Positions 6,412-13,682 of a stretch of 18,302 nucleotides of DNA are shown here, piece after piece (position 1 is the first letter of the stretch; each line of letters opens with the position of its first letter). The stretch is from an uncultured Actinomycetes bacterium. GTDB lineage: Bacteria; Actinomycetota; Thermoleophilia; Solirubrobacterales; Solirubrobacteraceae. The notes below the pieces were generated by a model that was not told the origin of the DNA, made no database searches, and worked only from the letters and a program-made list of their open reading frames with translations. The stretch lies in assembly GCA_937888775.1 (NCBI GenBank), contig CALAQT010000195.1, positions 1 to 18,302 of the forward strand. The letters are read 5' to 3'. Made by a program: the position numbers and the translations under genes.

Positions 6412-9400
6412 GTTCGATCAGCGAGAAGCTGCTGGAGGGCGAAATCACCGCCCACCTGGTCGCTCAGGGTGGCTATCTGCTGTGCAAGCTCGGGACGGCC
6501 CCAGAGTGGCGGCAGGACTTCGACGCCAAGCTCGGTCTCGACACCGTGGAGCTGTTCGGCTTTATCGGAGGGACTCAAGGCCAAGAGTGGGAGAAGCTAG
6601 TCAAGGCGCATGGCGGGGACCAGGACCAGGCTCGCCAGCGGTTCGTCCAGCGCCTGGCTCAGCAGCTCGATGAGCGCGGGACGGTCGATGTGATCCGGCA
6701 TGGCGTGCGCGATCAGAACGTCGAGATCAGGCTGTCGTATCGGAAGCCCGCGTTCGGGGTCGCGCCTGAGCTGGTGGCCCACTACGACGCCAACCGGCTG
6801 ACCGTCACCCGCCAGCTCCCGTTCGATCCCGACTCCACCAAGACGGTTGATCTCTGCCTGTTCCTCAATGGGATCCCAGTCGCCACGGCGGAGCTAAAGA
6901 ACCACCTGACCGGCCAGAACATCGAGCATGCGATCGAGCAGTACCGCACAGACCGTGATCCGAAGAACGTGACGCTTGGGCGTCGGGCGCTTGTCCACTT
7001 CGCTGTCGATCCCGATGCCGTCGCAATGACCACCAAGCTGGAGGGGAAATCAACGCGGTTTCTCCCCTTCAACTTGGGTCACAACCTGGGGAAGGGCAAT
7101 CCGCCGAACCCGCACGGGCACAAGACCTCCTACCTGTGGGAGGGCGTCTGGGCCAAGGATGCTTGGCTGGACATCCTCCACCGCTTCATTCACGTTGACC
7201 GGCCTGAGAAGGGCTCCTTGGCCGCTCGGAGGGCACGCGAGATCGTGATCTTCCCCCGCTACCACCAGTGGGATGCTGTGAAGAAGCTTGAGGCGGACGC
7301 CCGAGCCAATGGTTCCGGTCATTCGTATCTCGTCCAGCATTCAGCGGGCTCGGGCAAGTCGAACACGATCGCCTGGACTGCACATCGTCTCTCGACGCTT
7401 CACGATGCGGATGACCGCAAGGTCTTCGACAAGGTGGTGGTGATCACCGACCGAGTGATCCTTGACCGCCAGCTACAGGACACGATCTACCAATTCGAGC
7501 ACGCTCGTGGGGTCGTTGTGAAGATCGATGAGAACTCCAGTCAGCTTGCTGAGGCGTTGGCCGGGGAGCAGGCGCGGATCATCATCACGACGTTGCAGAA
7601 GTTCCCCTTTGTGATCGGCAAGATTGGGTCGGTTCCGGCCCGCAACTATGCGGTGGTGATCGACGAGGCACATTCATCGCAGACCGGCGAGGCGGCGAAG
7701 GAGCTGCGCGTGGCTCTCGGGGCCGGGGTGGAGGAGGAGCTAACGGCGGCAGAGGTTGAGGATGCCGGGCTGCTGTCGGCGGCGATCGATCCGGTCGAGG
7801 AGGCCCTCGCCAAGTCTGTTGGCGCGCGCAGTGGCCGTCAGTCGAACCTGTCCTACTTCGCGTTCACCGCCACGCCCAAGGGGCGGACGCTTGAGATGTT
7901 CGGGCGTCTCAATCCGCAGACCCACGTTCATGAGCCTTTCCATCTGTACTCCATGCGCCAGGCGATCGAGGAAGGCTTCATCATGGATGTGCTGGCGAAC
8001 TACACGACCTATCAGACGTTCTGGAAGATCGAGAAGGCGACCGAGGATGATCCCGAGTACGACTCAAAGAAGGCTCGTCGGGCAATCGCTCGGTTCGTGA
8101 GTCTGCATCCCCACCATCTGGCCCAGAAGGCCGAGATCATCGTCGAGCACTTCTGCCAGCACACGAGCAAGGAGATCGGCGGGCTGGCCAAGGCGATGGT
8201 GGTGACCTCCTCGCGCCTGCACGCCGTTCGCTACAAGCAGAACATCGACAAGTACATCGCCGCCAAGGGCTACACCTCGATCAAGACGCTGGTCGCGTTC
8301 TCCGGCAAGATCGATGACGGCTCTGGGTTGCCGCTGACCGAGACCAATATGAACGGGTTCCCGGAGTCCCGCACCGCTGAGGAGTTCTCAACCCCGGACT
8401 ACGCCGTCCTGATCGTGGCCGAGAAGTTCCAGACGGGATTTGATCAACCGCTGCTGCACACCATGTACGTCGACAAGACGCTGGTTGGGCTGGCGGCGGT
8501 ACAGACCCTCTCTCGCCTGAACCGGATCCATCCGCTGAAGGAGAACACGTTCGTTCTGGACTTCCGCAACGACACCGAAGACATCGTTGAAGCCTTCGAG
8601 CAGTTCCACGGCTGCACGGTCGCACCGCCGACGGATCCGAACATCCTCTGGGACACCAGGCGTCGCCTCGATGACTTCGACGTGCTGCGGCCCGATGAGA
8701 TCAAGGCGGCGATGCCAGCGCTGTTGGGTGCCAGCTCTTCGGATGAGAAGCGCTCGGCTGCGACCTATGCAGCTCTGGGACCGGGGAAGGCTCGCTTTGA
8801 GCAGATGCGCGATGAGCAGCGGCTTGAGTTCCGAGATGCCTTGACCCGGTTCGTTCGGATCTACTCGTTCGTCTCCCAGATCGCCGCCTTCACGGACCCT
8901 GCGCTGGAACGCGATTACATCTACTGCCGAGCCCTCTCCCTCTATCTACGCGATACGGCAACCGTCGAACGGCTCGACCTGGGCGCGGAGGTCGAGCTAA
9001 CCCATCTGCGCCATCAGATCACCTTCAGCGGCACCCTGTCGTTGACCTCTGAACTAGGCGAGGTCCGGTCGTTCTTCGGGGAGGGCAAGGGCGGCCAACA
9101 AGAGCTTGACCTGGAGCATCTCTCCAGCATCGTGGAGATCCTCAACGATCGCTTCGGGACCGATCTGACCGATATCGACAAGCTGCTGCTCGACCAGTTT
9201 GAGGAGAGCTGGGTCGCCGATGGCGAGCTATCCGATCAGGCTCAGAACAACAGCATCGAGAACTTCCGCCTAGTCTTCGATCGCAAGTTCCTCCAGACGA
9301 TTATCACGCGCATGGACGCGAACTCCGACATCTTCAAGCGGATCTTGGATGACGACGACTTCCGGGAGTTGTTGGGCGACTACTACGTCAAGAAGGTGTA

Positions 9401-9425
9401 CGAGCAGCTACGTGAGGCGGCGTAG
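6408..9425 (+). CDS. hsdR: type I restriction endonuclease/translocase subunit
   Basis: The 1005-residue protein has all HsdR parts. The N-terminal PD-(D/E)xK nuclease has D148 in TKTVDLCLF and E162/K164 in VATAELKN. The SF2 translocase follows: Walker A HSAGSGKS (311-318), DEAH box at 419-422, motif III FAFTATPKG (484-492), motif V KFQTGFDQPLL (673-683) and motif VI QTLSRLNR (699-706). The helical C-terminal region joins it to the HsdMS core. It uses ATP to translocate unmethylated DNA and cuts far from the recognition site. Start ATG overlaps the hsdS stop (ATGA), completing a tightly coupled M-S-R unit. The C terminus (YVKKVYEQLREA) looks natural. All catalytic residues are present, so restriction is predicted to be active. 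Confidence 0.97.
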   Translation: MSSISEKLLEGEITAHLVAQGGYLLCKLGTAPEWRQDFDAKLGLDTVELFGFIGGTQGQEWEKLVKAHGGDQDQARQRFVQRLAQQLDERGTVDVIRHGVRDQNVEIRLSYRKPAFGVAPELVAHYDANRLTVTRQLPFDPDSTKTVDLCLFLNGIPVATAELKNHLTGQNIEHAIEQYRTDRDPKNVTLGRRALVHFAVDPDAVAMTTKLEGKSTRFLPFNLGHNLGKGNPPNPHGHKTSYLWEGVWAKDAWLDILHRFIHVDRPEKGSLAARRAREIVIFPRYHQWDAVKKLEADARANGSGHSYLVQHSAGSGKSNTIAWTAHRLSTLHDADDRKVFDKVVVITDRVILDRQLQDTIYQFEHARGVVVKIDENSSQLAEALAGEQARIIITTLQKFPFVIGKIGSVPARNYAVVIDEAHSSQTGEAAKELRVALGAGVEEELTAAEVEDAGLLSAAIDPVEEALAKSVGARSGRQSNLSYFAFTATPKGRTLEMFGRLNPQTHVHEPFHLYSMRQAIEEGFIMDVLANYTTYQTFWKIEKATEDDPEYDSKKARRAIARFVSLHPHHLAQKAEIIVEHFCQHTSKEIGGLAKAMVVTSSRLHAVRYKQNIDKYIAAKGYTSIKTLVAFSGKIDDGSGLPLTETNMNGFPESRTAEEFSTPDYAVLIVAEKFQTGFDQPLLHTMYVDKTLVGLAAVQTLSRLNRIHPLKENTFVLDFRNDTEDIVEAFEQFHGCTVAPPTDPNILWDTRRRLDDFDVLRPDEIKAAMPALLGASSSDEKRSAATYAALGPGKARFEQMRDEQRLEFRDALTRFVRIYSFVSQIAAFTDPALERDYIYCRALSLYLRDTATVERLDLGAEVELTHLRHQITFSGTLSLTSELGEVRSFFGEGKGGQQELDLEHLSSIVEILNDRFGTDLTDIDKLLLDQFEESWVADGELSDQAQNNSIENFRLVFDRKFLQTIITRMDANSDIFKRILDDDDFRELLGDYYVKKVYEQLREAA

Positions 9426-9548
9426 CCAGACGTGCGCGCCCTGCTCCAGCAACCCGCGCACATACAGGCCACCGTTGACCATCTGCACCGGCCGGTTCAT
9501 CGCCTCCGCCAACACCCCAGCGGTGAACGCCTCAGCACGCTCGCTCAC
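9408..9548 (-). pseudogene. possible N-terminal remnant of a DDE transposase
   Basis: From a GTG at 9548 the minus strand reads SERAEAFTAGVLAEAMN, then a PVQ..NGGLYVRGLLEQGA stretch, then runs into sequence that is the end of hsdR. The 'LYVRGLLEQG' helix resembles the start of some actinobacterial IS701/IS4-like transposases. I cannot confirm this, because no catalytic residue lies in the short fragment. Good composition stops within a few codons of the hsdR stop codon, so the restriction operon or a deletion joined this fragment at its 3' edge. It could also be an unrelated broken gene. Confidence 0.28.
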
Positions 9549-9597
9549 CGCCGAGCGCTCCGGCCGCCCATCGCCCCTCTCGAAGGTCTCTCTCCGA

Positions 9598-9963
9598 TTA
9601 ATTGGCGCACGGGACACGTAGATCCCGAGCGATGGATGCTGGTACGTGGGCCACCGGGCAAGTGAAGGCGCTGCCTGCCGTGACGAAGCGCCAGCGTCCA
9701 CGGACGTGGTGCAGGATCGTGACACCGTTAGATCCATACATCTGGCAGGCAGAGACGTACCCTCGCTGAGGGTCGAAGGTCGCTGAGGCCCAGAAGCGAC
9801 TCACGGTCGAGATATAGACCGCAGCGCACTGAATCGGGATGTTTCCTCCGAGCCCAGCCTTGACGATTGGAGCTTTCCGAGCGCCGCTGACTCCCTGCCG
9901 GGCTATAGCGCCTGCCGGAAAGGCACAAGCGGCAAGCGCGGTAATGATGAATGCCTTTCTCAC
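9598..9963 (-). CDS. small secreted protein with four cysteines
   Basis: I do not know a function. Starting at the GTG at 9963, which has a GGAGG ribosome site 7 bases upstream, the 121-residue product begins with a classical signal peptide (MRKAFIITALAACAFPAGAIA, probable cut after about residue 21). The mature part of about 100 residues has cysteines at 46, 73, 102 and 119, enough for two disulfides. It ends FTCPVAHVPASIARDLRVPC, a tail I associate with small secreted actinobacterial proteins. The frame is open upstream to 10221, but the longer N terminus is Arg/Ser-rich and lacks a ribosome site, so I reject it. It is divergent from the membrane gene at 10148 and unrelated to the restriction genes except by position. 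Confidence 0.68.
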   Translation of the reverse strand: MRKAFIITALAACAFPAGAIARQGVSGARKAPIVKAGLGGNIPIQCAAVYISTVSRFWASATFDPQRGYVSACQMYGSNGVTILHHVRGRWRFVTAGSAFTCPVAHVPASIARDLRVPCAN

Positions 9964-10147
9964 AAGTTCGCCTCCATGATGCTCTACTTCGCTGATCGCT
10001 TTCGAGCGCCGTGCGCTGCCCGGCGACACCAAGCGTATCCTTTCATCCCGAGATGATCGATCCGCAAGAGCCTCGGCCGTGGCGCACCGGTTACTGCTAC
10101 GTGTTCCGGTACGGGGGCCGGAGACCACGGATACAGGAGAATTTGGC

Positions 10148-10375
10148 ATGAACCACGCGCTAGCCGCGTTCTTTCGGGCGGATGCACCGAAGACTTGGCG
10201 CGGTCTGCTTGCGACGCTCATCCGCTATGTCGTCCTCCTGGCGGTCGCCTATGGCCTGGCGGCTGTGACTGGACTGCCCTGGTGGGTGATGCTCCTCGCA
10301 CTTACGTTCGTCGTCGGAGTTGTATGGGCCCGGTACTGGGCTTGGTCAGCAGGTCCTCGACATCCGGGAGCCTGA
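10148..10375 (+). CDS. small two-helix membrane protein
   Basis: The 75-residue product has two hydrophobic helices: about 25-42 (YVVLLAVAYGLAAVTGL) and about 44-61 (WWVMLLALTFVVGVVWARYW). They are separated by a short turn, after a charged N terminus (FRADAPKTWRG). The ATG at 10148 is preferred over the more upstream GTG at 10079, because AGGAG lies nine bases before it and the extra upstream residues are not protein-like. It has no motif that would give a function. It is divergent from the secreted-protein gene, and its stop lies against the end of the minus-strand acidic protein. It could be a short holin-like or orphan membrane protein; neither can be claimed. Confidence 0.55.
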   Translation: MNHALAAFFRADAPKTWRGLLATLIRYVVLLAVAYGLAAVTGLPWWVMLLALTFVVGVVWARYWAWSAGPRHPGA

Positions 10376-10540
10376 TCAGGCTCCACGGGTTGAGCCAGCG
10401 GCAGTGATGGCAGACGGCATCCTCGCCTGCTGGAGCGACAAAAAGCTCCTCGCTGCCTTGGGACGAACGAAGTTTCCATCCTCATCGTAGGAGTCCGGAT
10501 CATCGAAGTCATACTCATCATCGTCGTCTTCGTCGGTCAT
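10302..10540 (-). pseudogene. acidic small protein with CxxC zinc-knuckle-like end, frameshifted
   Basis: From an ATG at 10540 with GAGGAG just upstream, the frame reads MTDEDDDDEYDFDDPDSYD, then EDGNFVRPK. It then runs on in the wrong phase to a TGA at 10376 (54 residues). Shifting by one base at about 10457 gives GSEELFVAPAGEDAVCHHCR, then WLNPWSLIRLPDVEDLLTKP, ending at a TAA at 10302. The second half has a CHHC pair and a 'W.NPWS.IRLP..EDLL' block, and continues naturally from the first. The coordinates span the composite. A lost G in the GGC after the lysine codon would explain it. The composite end overlaps the convergent membrane gene. The function is unknown; the CxxC suggests metal binding. 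Confidence 0.5.
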
Positions 10541-10653
10541 GTGCTCCTCGCAGGAGGGTAGAACCTACGACCTCAGGCGACGACGATCTCTAATGGCTTG
10601 CTGGGCTGCAAGGCCATCAGGAGGGCGCGCGGACGTGCGAGACTCTGCCGTCC

Positions 10654-11219
10654 ATGACGATCGTTACGGACATTGGTACATGTCTGACCGCTGCCGGAGT
10701 CGGTGCAGCCGTAGTTCAACTCCAGTTCAACTACAGGCGGGCCAGGACCGACTTTGAGGACCGATTGACTTCGGTGTACCGGCAACTCGTCGCAGAGCTG
10801 CCCGTGGACGCGATGCTGGGCAAGAAGCTCACGCCTATCGAAGATAGGGAGTCGCTGTCTGCCTTCTACCGATACTTCGATCTCTGCAACGAGCAAATCT
10901 TTCTGCGCGAATCTCATCGGGTCTCAAAAAAGACCTGGAACGAGTGGAAGCCGGGCGTCAAACGAACCTAGGCCGCCCAGCATTTCGACAGGCGTGGAGG
11001 ACCTTAGCTGTCCAGATATCGACTGACTTCGTGGAGTTCCGGAAAGAGTTCAAGGATCAGCTCGTCGAGATCGAGTCGGAGCCCGCTGGACCGGGCATCA
11101 TCCAGGGGCGGACGGCTTGGGTGCTCTTGATCGCAACCTGGATTAGGCATCGCCGGACATGCCACGAGGTCCAGGAATCGGCCGATGAAAGAACGATTTA
11201 CACACCGGGCAGATCCTGA
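10654..11219 (+). pseudogene. membrane-anchored protein of unknown function, frameshifted
   Basis: The first frame (10654-10971) begins with a weak hydrophobic helix (DIGTCLTAAGVGAAVVQLQF). A soluble helical domain follows with RTDFEDRLTSVYRQLVAELP, FYRYFDLCNEQIFL and KKTWNEWKPGVK, then a premature TAG. In the next frame the text continues smoothly as TNLGRPAFRQAW and ISTDFVEFRKEFKDQL to a stop at 11219. A one-base loss in the AAA at 10960-10962 joins them into one protein of about 185 residues. The layout (a single N-terminal helix, then 'W..W..G...NL.RPAFR.AW....ISTDFVEFR.EF') recalls small membrane proteins of the DUF4760 type, but I do not have a firm family. The AAAC run is not a standard slippery heptamer, so programmed frameshifting is unlikely. 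Confidence 0.55.
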
Positions 11220-11352
11220 GGGCACCGGTCTCCGGCCTGCGTGAGACCGACCTCTGTACCGACCTCAAATGGAACGATCCAGGTAGGGATCTCTTTCTGC
11301 GGGTTCCCATACGGGTCCCTTTAGATCCTCCGGGATCTGTCCGAGCGGCGTG

Positions 11353-11366
11353 CGAACATGTGTTCG
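11353..11366. promoter_or_regulatory. LexA-binding SOS box
   Basis: CGAAC-ATGT-GTTCG matches the Gram-positive/actinobacterial LexA consensus CGAAC-N4-GTTCG in every fixed base. It lies 40 bp upstream of the three-Cys-motif gene start, in promoter position, and predicts induction by DNA damage. I found no second copy by eye. Confidence 0.72.
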
Positions 11367-11406
11367 TATGCCAGGATCACGGCTGCTGCACGTCGAAAAT
11401 GAGGTT

Positions 11407-11690
11407 ATGGCGGGTTCGAGCGCGATCGAATGGACGGGAGCAACTTGGAATCCGGTGACGGGCTGCGATCGCGTGTCCCCTGGCTGCGCGCACTGCTACG
11501 CGCTCGATCTTTCGGCGCGGCTCAAGCGAATGGGCCAGCCGAAGTACCAGCGTGACGGCGAGCGGAGATCTAGCGGTCCGGGCTTTGGCCTCACACTACA
11601 CGAGGACTCGCTTGGTCTACCCCTGCGATGGAAGCGTCCGAGGGTCATCTTCGTCAATCCCGCGCACGAGCCTCTACCGGCACCTTCCGC
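11407..11690 (+). pseudogene. three-Cys-motif protein (phage Gp37/Gp68 family, DUF5131), N-terminal remnant
   Basis: From the ATG at 11407 the protein reads [16 protein letters not shown], then [19 protein letters not shown], then [20 protein letters not shown] and IFVN. This is the unmistakable start of Gp37/Gp68-family proteins: '[14 protein letters not shown]...SPGC.HCYA', whose three cysteines resemble a radical-SAM cluster motif. All three (WNPVTGC, SPGC and HCY) are present. After IFVN the family continues 'SMSDLFH..VP'; here one extra base at about 11670 shifts the frame (restored reading VNPAHDLYRHLPP), and homology is then lost. Families run to roughly 230-350 residues, so most of the protein is missing. 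An SOS box sits just upstream. The usual partner gene, TcmP, appears as a remnant at 12952. The biochemical activity of the family is not established. Confidence 0.82.
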
Positions 11691-12285
11691 CCCGTCCCGC
11701 GCCGCCGGTCACGGCCGCGGACACCACCACAGCTGCGGAGACCCCAGCCGGGGCCGCGAGCACAAGCCGGCGCTGACAGTGCTCGGTTCGACATCGTGGG
11801 TACCGCCGACCGGGCGTTAGCGGCGGACGCCCGCTGCTCGTCCAAGGCGTCAGTGAGCTCGAGGTCGGTCGGGACTACCGCTTTGTCGTGGGTGCCCGAG
11901 TTCAGATTTTCATCCCTGAGAATGCCGCCTACCACCGATGACCGCGGCCCGCGCCGGGCGCAGCGCCTGAAATGGCTGGGCCCTACTCCCGCCGGCGCCG
12001 CGATCTTGTCTACCGGCTGTTTACTTCCACTCTCTGAGTGCGGTTCGGACGCCGGTCAAGCGAAGCCGCGCTTCGCCTGAGCGCGATCGACCCGGCCGGG
12101 ACGCCGCCAGAAAGCTTGGTGGGGGTGCTGGCGGGCAGGCGCGCCCCCACCCCGGAACCCGCCAGCACGCCCCAGACGAGCGTCGAGCCGGCCGCCTCGG
12201 TACACGAGCGTTGCACGGGGAAATCAGCGATTTGGCAGTTCTAGCCTGCCGAGAAGCTGTCGAACGACGCTGAACCGCTCGCGTT
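11691..12285. other. region without an intact gene; long hairpin
   Basis: This stretch holds no recognisable remainder of the three-Cys-motif protein. One phase gives a plausible fragment ending at 11941 (GVSELEVGRDYRFVVGARVQ, then IFIPENAAYHR) without a start. An 11-bp inverted repeat at 12125-12168 lies farther on. The rest is shadow-like GC-rich sequence. Confidence 0.5.
12125..12168. repeat. 11-bp inverted repeat with 22-nt GC-rich loop
   Basis: GTGCTGGCGGG (12125-12135) pairs perfectly with CCCGCCAGCAC (12158-12168), flanked by G-run and C-run that could extend it with a bulge. No T-run follows. It could act as a terminator-like structure downstream of the minus-strand winged-helix gene. 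Confidence 0.6.
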
Positions 12286-12771
12286 CTACGCGGACGGGAT
12301 GCCGCCACCGTCGCTCCAGGCGTGCCGTCCTCGCTCGCTCAGCCGCCACATCTCCTCGCCATAGACCGGATCTGTCCCGGCCGGCTCAAGCAGTCCCTCC
12401 TCGATAGCCCGAGCCCAGGCAGGCGAGACGGCTTCCTCGACCCGGCCGAACTCCCAGGCGACCAGCCCGAGACTGCCGCCACCGAAGTCGTCAAAGGCTG
12501 CAAGGACCTCGAGGATGTCAGCGACCCGTACCTCTTTGAAGCTCCCAAGGGCGGCAACGCCCTCGTCAGTCAGCCCGTAACGCAGCTCGCTCGCCTTACC
12601 GCTGCTCAGCTGAGACGTGATGAATCCATCAGCAAGGGCGGTCTTGAACGCTCGAGCAACCCCGGCTGGGGTAGCAATGCCTTCGAGTTCAGCCGTCAAG
12701 GACCGGAAGCTCGCCGAACCAAGCCGCGATAAAGCCAGCAAGATCATCCCGACCGGAACTTGATCATCCAC
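12286..12771 (-). CDS. winged-helix DNA-binding-like protein
   Basis: The 161-residue product has an N-terminal winged-helix pattern: a helix at about 5-16 (VGMILLALSRLGSASF), RSLTAELEGI, a recognition-type helix GVARAFKTALADGFI, then a wing SSGKASELRYGLTDEGVAAL. A second similar half ends in EEGLLEPAGTDP then EEMWRLSERGRHAW, also typical of a wing ('W.LSERG'). It looks like a tandem winged-helix protein without an enzyme domain, so a regulator is likely. I chose the GTG at 12771, which has GGGG six bases upstream; a TTG at 12783 or ATG at 12747 are alternatives. It lies between the two remnants of the three-Cys cassette, on the opposite strand. The family is not recognised by name. Confidence 0.62.
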   Translation of the reverse strand: MDDQVPVGMILLALSRLGSASFRSLTAELEGIATPAGVARAFKTALADGFITSQLSSGKASELRYGLTDEGVAALGSFKEVRVADILEVLAAFDDFGGGSLGLVAWEFGRVEEAVSPAWARAIEEGLLEPAGTDPVYGEEMWRLSERGRHAWSDGGGIPSA

Positions 12772-12951
12772 GCTGTACCCCAAGCCCTTCTGGCCGTCGC
12801 CTATGTCTTGGCGCTGACGCGGGGATTCGGGGCCGCAAAGTCACGCCCCGATGATGTAACGCAAGATCATCCTTGACCCGGCGCTCTACTGCCGCTTGGC
12901 CGGCGCCTGCGGAAGGAGTCACAATGCGCTGTTGGGGAAGGACCGTCAGCT

Positions 12952-13134
12952 GTGAAGGGCATCGGTATGCGTATCGGCGAACGGCGGGGCCGTGGTAAAC
13001 GATCCGACGTTCTCTGGCCCCCTGCGCGGCACACTGCGGCCAAGCATCAGCTCCTGAAGGGCTACCTCGATGCGTGGATCGGCATCCTCGGCTCGTGGGC
13101 AGATCACGTTCTTCTCGTCGACGGGTTCACCGGC
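12952..13134 (+). pseudogene. tcmP: three-Cys-motif partner protein TcmP, N-terminal remnant
   Basis: The reading LWPPARHTAAKHQLLKGYLD, then AWIGILGSWADHVLLVDGF, matches the start of TcmP (TIGR04474): 'W....HT.AKH.IL..YL.AW..IL......V.F.DGFAG'. After DGFTG the frame departs. The next phase reads GSPALLAGSLELAHARLAGG, which resembles the following 'GSP..AL' helix, so a small deletion probably removed the 'PGRY.GGEP' loop and shifted the frame near 13130. Beyond that nothing matches. The GTG start at 12952 has GGGGAAGGA upstream; ATG 12967 is an alternative. TcmP genes normally sit beside a Gp37/Gp68 three-Cys gene; here the matching remnant is 1.3 kb upstream on the same strand. The enzymatic role is unknown. 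Confidence 0.7.
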
Positions 13135-13608
13135 GCTGCTCGCAGGCTCGTTGGAGCTCGCGCATGCCCGCCTGGCTGGTGGGTCGTTGTCCGTAGGCCT
13201 GGGCCCTGTAGAGCTGGTAGCGCTGGCCGGCGTCCCGGCCACAGTCGTGTCGGTCGCTTCCGCATCGAAATCGGGGAGCGACAGTCCGGATGATGCCGAC
13301 GCCGGCTTGCGCTCAGGACGAGCTCCGACAGCCCGGACGACCCGGCGTCCGGCTCCTGCACCCACGGCAAGCGGGAGTCTCCGCCCGGCGATTTGACCCT
13401 CACCTGGCTCCCCGTCCGGAACGGGAGCACGCGCGTTCTGCGGGTGGTTAGCGACTACCGCTCGGCGATCACGGAGCGGCAGCGTTATCGGCGCCCCCGG
13501 CACTGGTCGGCACCGGGGCCCGGTCAGCCCTTCCGATTGGAGAAGTCCGGGGAGGCACGCGCTGGCGACCGGGACGCTGCTGCTCGCCGCACCAAGGGCA
13601 GCAGCCCG
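13135..13608. other. decayed region without a recognisable gene
   Basis: It probably contains residual tcmP sequence at its start. Long open frames on both strands here are Ala/Arg/Pro/Ser-rich and mirror each other, as GC-rich non-coding DNA does. It ends at the left inverted repeat of the IS66 element. Confidence 0.55.
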
Positions 13609-13638
13609 AGCCAGCCGTAGGCGTTCAGGGGGTGTCGT
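13609..13638 (+). repeat. IS66 left terminal inverted repeat
   Basis: Begins AGCCAGCCGTAGGCGTTC and ends GGTGTCGT. It matches the reverse complement of 15168-15197 except at two positions (the 7th and 20th bases). Confidence 0.85.
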
Positions 13639-13682
13639 GGTGGTGGGCAGGAGTCCTGCGTGGTGCAGGGAATCTTGCGTGC

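Noticed and set aside
9598..10221. 207-residue version of the secreted protein
   Set aside because: The extra 86 N-terminal residues are Arg/Ser-rich and lack a ribosome site, while GTG 9963 has GGAGG and opens a proper signal peptide.
10960..10967. Programmed -1 frameshift in the membrane-anchored protein
   Set aside because: The bases are GTCAAACG, not an X XXY YYZ slippery heptamer in the right phase, and no downstream pseudoknot is evident; a lost base is simpler.
12946..13503. 185-residue minus-strand open frame
   Set aside because: Antisense to the TcmP remnant and Ala/Pro/Ser-rich; the plus-strand reading matches a known family.
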